Below the pieces are notes generated by a model. That model was not told where the DNA came from. It made no database searches and saw only the letters and a list, made by a program, of their open reading frames with translations. Source: Aradus depressus (taxonomy: Eukaryota; Arthropoda; Insecta; Hemiptera; Aradidae). From it: DNA of 64,000 nt. This document shows positions 46,801 through 58,800 of this stretch, in pieces (position 1 is the stretch's first letter; each line of letters starts with the position of its first letter). A program made the translations under genes and the position numbers. The stretch is from NCBI GenBank assembly GCA_963662175.1, contig OY759221.1, positions 23,733,027 to 23,797,026 of the forward strand, given 5' to 3'.

Positions 46801-49800
46801 CTGATTTACTCTCATTTGGAACTAATCAACTGTCACAGCTGCTGCTAAGGAGGTCTCTACGCCATTGACGCTTAAGCCGTCGTTGGGGAAGTATGGCAAA
46901 ATGGAGAGCACGGACTAGAGGATTATTGTGGGAACTAAAAAGAGAAAATAATTTTTTATACTTGGATTTAGCGACTTCGGTGACAAATGGTACGTTAAGG
47001 TCAGTGTGATGAGTTTTGTTGGAGACGTAATAGGATTGGCTGTTTTACGAAGGGTTTTGGATTGGAAGCCTTGGCCGAACCCCAGAGTTCCAGTCCATAA
47101 GTCCACATAGGTTTGAGTATTGCGTTGTATATAAGTTGTTTTCTTTTCAAACTTAATTTTGATCTTTTGTCTAGTAAATGTTTATAACGTCTGTTCATTT
47201 CTTGTCTTTTCAGTCTTGTGTGAGGATTCCATGTTAGTCGTTTGACGAATATGAGGTCTAGGGGGGGTTAGGGTTTATGACTCATGCCCGGGCTTTAACT
47301 ACGAGGTCATATCGCCTACTACCAGAGCGCTCTTTCGTCACTCTGGTGGACATGAGCCCGACTCTACTGTGGGAGTCCTAAATTTTGCCTACTCTAAATT
47401 TTTTATTCACCTAGGGTAGGGGTTTTTAACGAGTACCTGACACCGTACAGGCTCGGGACCATCGCTTAACGTCCCATCCGAAGGACGGCGTGCTCAAGTT
47501 TGTTTTACCTCCCAGATAAAATAAACTAAGGGCCTCGGTCGGGTTACGAACCCACGTTCTTGAGCTCAGAAGTCAAGCACGCATACCACTGAGCTACCGG
47601 CGCCCTCGAATATGATGTCTAGATAGCGTCGGTAAATCATCCATACTTCCCCAACACAAACTAATCAATTACGTTTTCGCTCTCTCTTCAAAAGAATTGA
47701 TTATTTGGGCTAAAAATCAATAGTTGACTTACATGGGGGCTTTTGAAATCCTCATACTAAATTTTATATCGATACATTCATTAAATCGATAGTTATTAGA
47801 GTCTATGTGTTCACCTTTATCCTCCCCCCTGACCCTTTGGCCGACTTCACTGAAAAACAATAGGATGACGTCCTTATTGAGTTCTGGACTCTGTTATCCG
47901 GTTCACCGTCACACACGCACAGGTCGACATTATTTTTTTTTGTAATTTTTCGAGTGGGGATTCGAAAAACATGAAATTTTGGTAAAGACTGACCAAATTT
48001 CATAACATCCCCTATACCTCGGATAGCTGAAGAAAGTAAATATTCAACTGAACTTTCCATATATGAAATTTAAATTCCTTGAAATCCGTTGAAAAATCAA
48101 TCTCGCATTTTTGCACGATTACAATACTTTCTTATACTAGAGATATAAGAATTTAAAAAGAGAATATGTAATTTGGTCGAAAATGGATCCAAAATTTGAA
48201 AATAAATTTTCCAAAGGAAAGTGAATAATTTTGATTCGATTGTTATTAGTAATTGTTAGCAAGATAACAATGGACTCAACTTTGGGAAGCTTTGTGGTCC
48301 AACCAAGTAATTTCAAGATAAACTCCTATCTCATATTATATTTCATTTTGATAATAGTCAATTTTGAGATAGATATTTAGGTTGATGGTAATGGATGTTG
48401 AAATCGTACACCATTTTGAAGATGACTAAGATTTACTAGAATATACTTATTATTATTTAGTAGCATATATTAATTTTCAGCGGAATCAGGTGAGGGGAGG
48501 ATCAGAGGTAGCCTCAACACAAAAATACCAATAATAGCTGATAAAATGAATGTATCGACATGAAATTTTATATTTAATTTCAAAACCACACAAGATGTGA
48601 TGTAAAAAAAATTTACATATGTATATTAAGATTATTAAAATACTATAAAATCAATTATTATTATTTGTATAAAAACAGCTGTTAGGAGTGAAGTAACATA
48701 AATAGTGAATAAATATACAAAGATGGACTAGTCGCATTTTGTTTTAAAATGAAATGTGAACAACCAATGAATAGAAAACAAAATACGACGATCAGCTGTT
48801 TTTAATAGTGAGAAACAGTCTAATAAAAGACACAGAGTTGTTGTCCACTCACAAGTTTTATTAGTATAGCCAGCTTTCGGTCCTATAAGACCATCTTCAG
48901 TGCTAACTACAATAGTCAGGTAAAAGTTAAAATAAAAATATGTGCATACAAAAACAACATAAATAAAATATATATATGTATATATCAATTAACAAACCAA
49001 AGATTTGATGTCACAGTTTAGTCATTAAAATATCAAGTTAAATAATTCAAACATAAATCAACAAATATAACAAAAACAATGAAATTTCTTAGGTATAATC
49101 ACACAACAAAACTGACCACTACCTTTGTAAATTGGTAAGTTTTGTTATGTAATTATACCTAAGAAATTTTGTAATTATACCTAAGAAATTTCATTGTTTT
49201 TGTTATATTTGTTGATTTATGTTTGAATTATTTAACTTGATATTTTAATGACTAAACTGTGACATCAAATCCTGTCTATAGTTAGCACTGAAGATGGTCT
49301 TATAGGACCGAAAGCTGGCTATGCTAATAAAACTTGTGAGTGGACAACAACTCTGTGTCTTTTATTAGACTGTTTCTCACTATTAAAAACAGCTGATCGT
49401 CGTATTTTGTTCTCTATTCATTGGTTGTTCACATTTCATTTTAAAACAAAATGCGACTAGTCCATCTTTGTTTTTAATAGTGAGAAACAGTCTAATAAAA
49501 GACACAGAGTTGTTGTCCACTCACAAGTTTTATTAGTATAGCCAGCTTTCGGTCCTATAAGACCATCTTCAGTGCTAACTACAATAGTCAGGTAAAAGTT
49601 AAAATAAAAATATGTGCATACAAAAACAACATAAATAAAATATATATATATATATATCAATTAACAAACCAAAGATTTGATGTCACAGTTTAGTCATTAA
49701 AATATCAAGTTAAATAATTCAAACATAAATCAACAAATATAACAAAAACAATGAAATTTCTTAGGTATAATTACACAACAAAACTGACCACTACCTTTGT

Positions 49801-52800
49801 AAATTGGTAAGTTTTGTTATGTAAATACAGCTCACAACAACCTCCAAAAAATTCATCATAAGAAACAGTCTGAGTTAAGATGTGGAAGTGGACAGTCTAG
49901 ACAAAAGTGTTTTTAGGCTTAAGGTGAAATGAACCAGTCTGAGTGAGAGAAGATGTAGAGGAGATGTAGGAGTGAAAATGACAGTGAAGTAGATGCGCAA
50001 AGGTACTTTTATTTATTCATATGTTTTTATGCCCAAAATAACATTCAATTAAAGAATGGCCGCAATATTTAAAAAGAAAAGAGACTAAAGTAGATGTATA
50101 AATTAGTTTGTAAGATTTTTATTGCAAGTAATTTGATTTTTTATTTCATATTGATGTTTTGATTATATTTATAATGTAGGTTTAGGTAAATAAACCCAAT
50201 ATTTGTTCTCTTATTCTATGCTATTCATTTTCCCCATAATTTATTACGAAACCTCACAGAAGAATAGCCGGACAGTCTCGAAGGATACGACACAACGACC
50301 GTTTTTTGGATTTTAATTTTGGATATTGGAACATTTTATCATTATATAGACCCGGGGCATTGCTAATGCTCCTAGATCAGTTTAACAAGTACAAACTAGA
50401 TTTAGCTGCAATTCAGGAGGTTCGGTGGACCGGCCAAGGCACTTTAGAAAAGAAGCACCATACCATCTACTACAGCTGTCATGAGAGGCACCACCTGTTT
50501 GGCACAGGCTTCATCGTTGGAAAGAGATTCCGGCAACTGGTAATAGACTTCAAGGCAGTCAGCCCAAGAATTTGCGTAATTCGCATTAAAGGGAAGTTCA
50601 AAAACTACAGCCTGCTGAGTGTTCACGCGCCCACGGAGATATCGGAGGAGGTGGATAAGGAACAATTCTACGACCTGCTCGAGAGGACCGTGGACCAATG
50701 CCCGAGATATGATGTTAAAATTATTGCAGGGGATATGAACTCAAAGGTGGGTAGAGAAAGGTTTTACTCCCCAACCATAGGACAGCATAGCCTTCACGAA
50801 GTCAGCAACGACAATGGACAGAGGCTTATTAACTTTGCTGCCTCACGAGACCTCGTTATCGGAAGTACCTTATTTCCTCACAAAAACATTCATAAGGGTA
50901 CGTGGACATCGCCCGATGGTAGAACGGTAAACCAAATTGACCACATTCTGATCAGCTCCAGGAATAAGTCAAACTTACTGGACGTCAGATCCTACAGAGG
51001 AGCCAACGTGGACTCTGACCACTACTTAGCTGTTGCTCGCCTCAGAGAAAGGATCTCTCTAATTAAGAACGAACGGGGAGAAAGAGTTAAAAGGTATAAC
51101 GTTTCTAAACTCAAGGAAGAAGAATCGCACACAAGATATGTGGCGAACTTGGAAGAGAAATTGCGAGCAGTGGAAATTCCAGATGGCTGCTGCCTGGACC
51201 AGAGATGGACCAAGTACTGTCAGGCCATTGGACAGACTGCGGAGGAAACGCTAGGACCACAAGAGAGAGAGACCCGAGCCCCTTGGTTCGATGATGATTG
51301 TAAAACTGTCATAGATGTCAAGAACGAAGCGTATAGAGCCATGCTGCAGAGGCGTACGCGTAGAGCTAGAGAAGAGTATCGTCAGAGGAGAAGGGACGAG
51401 AAGCACCTCCATCGTAGAAAGAAGCGGCAATGGGAAAACCAGGAGCTGGAAGAACTCGAGAGGCTGAGAACGGTAGATGAAAATAGAAAATTCTACCAGA
51501 AGGTGAATAAAGGGAGAAAGCCGTTCAAGCCAAGATCGAGGGCTTGTAAGGACGAAAACGGGACTTTGCTGAACGAAAAGAATCAGGTCCTTCAAAGATG
51601 GAGGCGGCATTTTGACGAACTCCTTAACGGTGGTCAGAGAAGAGAATCCATGGAGGATCTTGTGATTCCACGATCAGAAGAGGATGAGCTCGAGCCACCC
51701 GATGAGCTTGAAATAACCGAGGCCATGGAGAGGTTAAAGAACAACAAGGCACCAGGATATGACGGTCTGTCTTCGGAGTTATTTAGGTATGGTGGAAGCG
51801 AGTTGAAGAAGATTATGATGGACCTTATAATAGATATATGGACGGGAGAAGTCATGCCCAGAGCCTGGTACAAGACCGTGATTTGCCCCATACTAAAGAA
51901 AGGCAACCAGCTCGAATGTGGCAATTATAGAGGAATTTCCCTGCTCCCATGCGCTTATAAAGTCCTGTCCAACATACTCTTCCAGAGACTGCTTCCCTAT
52001 GCAGAACGGGAGCTAGGTCCTTACCAGTGTGGCTTTCGACGGGGTAAATCGACCACAGATCAGATATTCTCCCTAAGACAGATCCTTGAGAAAGGTAAAG
52101 AGTACCAGATTCAGACCTGCCATCTCTTCATAGATTTTAAGGCTGCTTATGATAATGTCGACAGGCTGCAGCTGTTCAGGGCTATGGAAGATTTCAACAT
52201 CCCGAGAAAGCTGATCCGTCTTTCAAAGCTGACGATGGCAAGCGTGCAATGTACGGTCCGGATCCAGGGAGAGTTCTCTGAGGAGTTTGAATCGAGTAAG
52301 GGAGTGAGGCAGGGTGATTCCTTAGCATGCTTACTCTTCAATCTCGTCCTGGAGAAAGCAGTAAGGGAATCAGGCATACAGACGAACGGGACCATTTTCA
52401 ACAGGACTGTACAGCTGCTAGCATATGCCGATGACATTGACATCGTAGGTAGGTCATTTCGAGACGTCAAAGAGGCATTTCTGGCCTTGGAGGCACCGGC
52501 GAGGAGGTTGGGGCTTGTCATCAACGAAGCCAAGACCAAATACTTGGTTTCAGAGCAGGAGGTCGAGCCACCGGAGCAAGTCACCATTGGCCCTTACTTC
52601 TTCGAGAAAGTGCAAGAGTTTGCATACCTCGGCTCTCAGGTAAACGTGAACAACGACATGTCAGCCGAGGTAAAGCGAAGAACAGTGGCAGCGAACAGGA
52701 GCTTCTTCGGCCTGAGGCATCATATAAGAAGTCGCCTCCTTTCAAGAAAAACAAAGTTCAGGCTTTATAAAACGTTGATCCGCCCCATCCTAACATACGG

Positions 52801-55800
52801 GTCCGAGGCTTGGACTATCTCCAAGTCAGATGAACAACATCTTCTGGTCTTCGAAAGAAAGATCCTCCGCCGAATATATGGCCCAATACGCGATGGAGAA
52901 GACTGGAGACGACGCACGAACCAAGAAGTCTATTACCTCACCCAGGAACCAGACGTTGTGAAGGTCATCAGGCTGGGAAGGCTCAGGTGGGCCGGACATG
53001 TGGCAAGGATGGGCGAACATGAGATCCCGAGGAAGACGATGTCGGACCGGCTTTACGGAACAAGACGCGTCGGGAGGCCGAAGCTGAGGTGGCAGGATGG
53101 TGTGGCGAATGATGCGAGGAGCCTGCTTGGAGTCCGACACTGGAGTGCAGCTGCACAAAACAGGGATAACTGGCGGACACTGTTGGAGGAGGCCTTGACT
53201 CATTAGTGGGTTGTCGCGCCATTGTGAATGAATGAATTCATTTTCCCCATGAACCCAGTAAGATAATTTATACCTTTGGATAAGATTAAACTTTTTTTTT
53301 TACAGATTTAGGAAAACAATGTGGCATCTCATTATTATATTTAGAAGAAATCCAAATGAAATAATTATTAATTGCATTTTTTTTTAAATACCTGCACTTT
53401 CTTCAAAATTGCACCTCTTGAACTTTCAATATTTTTTTAGGGCCCTTTTCGAAAATTACTGTACAAGTCAAAATTAATAGAAGACCAACCATAATTTGTA
53501 CAGGAAATGTGGTAATTCTAATTAATATTATTATTTGTTGACTTTAATATTTTTATTAATTCAATTATTATTTAATTTTTCTTTTAATTATCACAAATAA
53601 CGTCTCCATCGGTCGAAGGGAAGGATCAGAGGTTTTATGGCATATTTTGGCAGTGTTTACTGCATAAAAATCCGGTCTCTACTTATAAATAATGGTTCTC
53701 TTACTTTCCCTGTGCCATCTCCATGTAGTCTGGACTTGTGTTCATAAACGTAGGATGTACGACAGACACAATAACCTTGTTTTGGGGATTCAGTAGGTTC
53801 AATTCTACACCAACTGTGTGGGACAAACCTGAAAATTAGATTAACAAATTATTATTATAATGGAACCATAAGCAAATATATAGCCTGGTAGTACTGGTTA
53901 AAAACCCCTACTATAAATGAATAAAAATTTAGGATAGACAAAATGTAGGACTCTCATAGTGGAATCGGGCTCATGTCCACCAGAGTGACGAATGACATAA
54001 AAGGGTGCATCGACAACTGTTCTTAAGACTTTGGACTGGATACGCTTGGTGTTAGATATCTTAGTTGATTTTACAATGCGCATTTCCGAATATTATAAAA
54101 AAATGAAAATATACCCCTGACAACCACCCCTCATTATTAATAATTTATTGAATTGTTATGAATATCGTATTAAACTTACTTGTGATAGCAGCTTTAGTGG
54201 AACTGTAGATAGATAGAAACGGTATGCCTCGGTAAGCAGATATTGAGCTGATGTTGACAACATGTCCGCTGTTCCTTTCCATCATCTTCGGCAGAAATGA
54301 TGACATTGTCTGCAAATGTTAATAGATAGAGGTAGAAGTCATAGTTCTGGGATGCGAAGTTATATTGGCAGTATAAATTGTGTACAAAATGGGACCAAGG
54401 ATGCTGGCTTGAAAGACGGCCACCTCAATAGGTGACAGGCTGAACCCTCACGAACTTTAAAACTTCATCCACTCAAATTGAAGGAAATAGGGAAGTAGGT
54501 GTGAGAAAGGAATCGCTTTAGTTTAAAGAGCAGACCGTTGTGACTCGATCGAAGGTTTGAGCAACGTCGAGAAAGGTATCCGTGCTCTTTACAATCAAGT
54601 GTGAAGGATATTTTGTTAACAACTCGGAAACATTGACGGGTATGGAAGGATTCAAATTGGTAAAAAATTGTGGGTTTCTAAGAAGAAGTTTCTCAAAAAC
54701 ATTGATGAGAATAAGAAGAAGGCTAATAAGACGATATGAGGTGACATTGTGTAAAGGTTTTTCGGTTTTGGAACCATGTGGGTAAGGAACATAATGGCCG
54801 TCCAGGGAAGATGTCGGAGGTTATTGCCTGTTATAAGATCATCTCCGGAGGATTTACGTATAAGAATATCATATAGAATGTGCTTCACCTCTGAAGATTG
54901 TTAAATTGTTAGCGATATAGGAAACCTATAGGTCAAAGATAATGAGATTTGAAGGTGTTTCGAACATGGGATTCAAAGAAGTTAGCCTTTTCCTAATCAG
55001 ATCTGATCCAGGTGTCACCGGAGAAGGGACAGGATAATGTTTGAGGATCTTCTTCAGAGATAACTGTCGTCCTTAGAAAGGGAGGTCCTGAAACGGCTCC
55101 ATAAGTATTTTCTGATGCAATTGTATAAATAAAAAACAAATAATTGTATACTTAACGCTTTTAATTCTGAATACAACTTTTTTTCAAAGAAATTCAAATT
55201 TTTCTGTCATGTCCTTATATTATTAATATTATTTGTAATAAAAATGATGAACTTACCCAAAATGCAGCAAGAACATTAACGTTAAACATAGATCTGATTT
55301 CTTCTTCGTTCCATTCTGTAATCAAATTACTCATTATGAGAGCAGCATTGTTTATCAGAATATCCACTGGGCCCAGATCTTTTTCAATTTGTTTAGCTAC
55401 ATCTTCGACTTGTTTTCTGAAAATCACAATAATAAAATCTCTTATTTTACTCCCCATAGGGAAAGTTATGTAACAGATCAGAAATTCATCTTTTCCGACC
55501 CCCTGTTTCCAAAGTGAAAATTAAATATTCTTAGTGAATCACCGTTTATGTACTTCCCCAGAAAAAATGTAATCAATTAATTTTTTGCACTCCCTCTTAA
55601 CCCTTACCGCCACAGGTGGGTCTGTCAGGCACGTAGTGTTATTTCATTTGCAAGTTTTGTCAACCCTGCTCCCTCTCCACTAACGCCATATCTATGTAAA
55701 CGTTTCTTAGTTAATCCTTGTCACGAGAACATGCCAGGCATTACTCTATATTTTACCATTTCAAGCTAGTAAACATTTTTATAAAACTAAGGTGGTCTCA

Positions 55801-58800
55801 CAGGCACACATGTGGCTGGCACTACATTCCAGGTATGTGTCTCTCAGGCACACATGTGTCTTTGACGGGATTAACACGGTCTTTACTGTTCTAAATATTT
55901 AGATTATGTAATTCATACCCACCTATATAATCGTTTTATTTTATTTTTCTAGATATTATCACTACTATTATCATTTTGTTGTCTATCATGTATTGTACCT
56001 ATTAAATATTAATTATTGTTTACATCTATTTTTATTTATTATCAACCAATATTTGGTTTTATTATTATTTTTTGTTTTTATTATAAGTTTTATTGTACCT
56101 ATATATATTTTTTTTTTTTTTCTTCCGAACTGAGTTATGTTCTGGGCCTTCTAGAAAATAGTATAGCAAAATAATTATTATGTTTATATTCAAGTAATAA
56201 TGTTCATTTTTTAAGAATGTGAAATAAATTTAATTATTTATTCTTTTATTTTATACATAGCTATAAAGTACATAATAATATTTATATATGTAAGAGGAAT
56301 AGTTAACTATACTGACAAATCAGGTTATAATTATATTTTATCAAAATAATACTATATATTCAATAATATTATATATTCAATATATTGATAGAAAGATTGA
56401 TTTAACTTTAACAATAAGAGATGAAATAGGTGAAAAAGCATACCGTGCCTGAGAGGCACACGTGTGGCATAGACGGGAAAACTGGTACCTGTGGCGGTAG
56501 GGGTTAATGCTCATACTTTTGTATTGATACATTCATTACATCGTCAGTTATTGGTTTTTTTGTGTGGAACCTTCCTCTCCAAAACCCCCACTCCTTCCCT
56601 TCGGCCGGTTTCGATGAAAATTAATATCTCCATATGGCGTTTTAAATTTAAATATTATATTTAATTTCATTCATTATATCGTAAATATAGGCATTACTGA
56701 TCCCCCCTTTCCTTCGGCCGATGCTTTTGAAAATTAAAGGGAGTTCTGGACACACATATAAATTATCATTCTATCGGCAGTTCACAGATACGCAGACTTT
56801 TTTTTTGGAATCAGTGGTCAGAAAACATGGAATTCTGTTGTAAACTCAACCTCAATCTTCTGAGCGATTAGATAACTACTTGTATACTTTGTATAACTGG
56901 GAATGTAAAATTTCTGTCTCATAAGAACGACCATTATCGATTTTCAGACAATTCGACCGAAGGGAGATAATGGAGGGGGTTAACAGAAATACCCTGATAA
57001 CTACGTATGTAATTCAACAATTGATTTTTAGCCCAAACGGTTCATTGATTTTGGAGAGACAGTAAATTGATTAAAAAATAAAATTAAAACAGTCCTGAGA
57101 CAGGTCGTCACATATGAATGAAACGTGGGTCTTGACTAGAAGGGACGATCTTGCTCAATACTCCAGAGGGGGATAGATGGAGAATAAGGACCAATAGGGA
57201 GCTGAGGGACCTGTACAAGAGACTGGAGCTGGTGGCGTTCGTGAAGCAGATGGCTGAGGCATTTACAGAAGAGCCAGAGAGCTTGCCGAGGAGGATACTG
57301 GAGGGACACCCGGGAGGACAAAGAAGAAGAGGTAGACCCCGCTTACATTGGCTGGAGGACGACCTCAGGAGATGGAGACAGGAGGCAGAGGATAGAGAAG
57401 AATGGCGGAAGATCGTTGCGGAGGCCCAGGTCCTACAAATTGATTACTTCTTTCTGGGTAAATACATTTCCGATGATTCACTGAAAACTATTTTGGAATT
57501 GACATCTAAATAAATATGTATAGTTAATCTTTCGTCTAAATTTATCTCAATTTTATTTATTTCTTGAAATTTTTAATTGGGATATCTTAAGGTTTACAAA
57601 ACAATTAGCAGAATTAAAATTGACGTCATACTAACTTTGATGCAACATTTAGTTTGTACGCCTTGGCTCTGCTACCCAACATTTCTACAGTCTTTTTGTT
57701 ACTCTCTTCGTTAAGTTCTGCACAAGCCAAAATTGCACCCTTTTGATGCAATTGCAAACATAGTTCTCGTCCTAAACCTCGCCCTGAACCCGTTACCTGG
57801 AATATAATTAGTTTAATGAACTTTTTTTTTTTTTTTTCGTCTATAGTATTGCAATTATCGCGAATACTGTTATAGAACCTGCGTCTGGTGTTACAAGAAC
57901 ACATTCGACCGATTCCACCCTGTGTGCAAAATGTGTAATGTCGGTTAGTTGAATTTAATCAGAAGAATGTGGTCCATCCTATTTTTATCATGATTATAAA
58001 TGAAAAAAAAAAAACATTTTGTTCTGGGACCGAGTCCCATAAGAATAATAAATACAGAGTGAAAAAGAAAAGGAAACAATGAAGTGTAGTATCAGTAATA
58101 CTGATTCAGTATGCTATACAAAGAAACAAATACAAAAATAAATAAATGAGTGCTACAGTGGAGAAATACTAGACAATAACAAATATAGATAAATAAAGAA
58201 TTAAAATGAACAGCTTAATTATGAAGAATTAAACGAAAATAAATGTATCTATATAACTAGGGGAACTTATATAATAAAGAATCTATGTAAATATGAAGAA
58301 AATAAATGTATCTATATAACTAGGGGAACTTATATAATAAAGAATCTATGTAAATATGAAGAAAATAAAATGAATTAATAAAAATAAATGTATCTATATA
58401 ACTAGGGGAACTTATATAATAAAGAATCTATGTAAATATGAAGAAAATAAATGTATCTATATAACTAGGGGAACTTATATAATAAAGAATCTATGTAAAT
58501 ATGAAGAAAATAAATGTATCTATATAACTAGGGGAACTTATATAATAAAGAATCTATGTAAATATGAAGAAAATAAAATGAATTAATAAAAATCGAAGGT
58601 TTACAAAGTCAAGAAGGATAAGAAAGTTAAGAATGTTATGAGAGTTAATAATGAAAAATAATTTTAGAAAAAAAGGGGCTAAACAGAAATAAGTGAATAA
58701 AGAAAACATAAAATAAAACAAAAAATAAGAATAAAAATAAATTAATAATGAAAATATATCAAATGAACGAAATAAGTATAATATTTAGACTAGAATAAAT

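Larger units (their letters stand above)
48717..49860. repeat. Foldback triplication (direct A, inverted B, direct C) with three hammerhead-like motifs
   Basis: A (48717-49150) and B (49150-49469) are inverted copies; C (49471-49860) repeats A in direct orientation with near identity. B also includes the reverse complement of about 100 bp of A's left flank, so host-repeat sequence was copied with the element. B lacks roughly 105 bp present in A and C. The arrangement resembles the inverted/tandem pLTR arrays of Penelope-like retroelements, but no Penelope RT or GIY-YIG frame is present. Confidence 0.75.
48600..50237 (+). repeat. Left part of repeat family X with hammerhead triplication inserted
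   Basis: Begins near a TGATGTAAAAAA block, includes AACAGCTGTTAGGAGTGAAG and CGATCAGCTGTT landmarks shared with 36550-36830, and continues at 49861 with AGTTAAGATGTGGAAGTGG shared with the inverted copy near 23250-23300. The middle (48822-49860) is an insertion bounded by an 11-bp direct repeat, AGAAACAGTCT. Confidence 0.7.

Noticed and set aside
51251..53222. Several minus-strand open frames of 80-146 codons
   Set aside because: Shadows of the intact RTE polyprotein on the plus strand.
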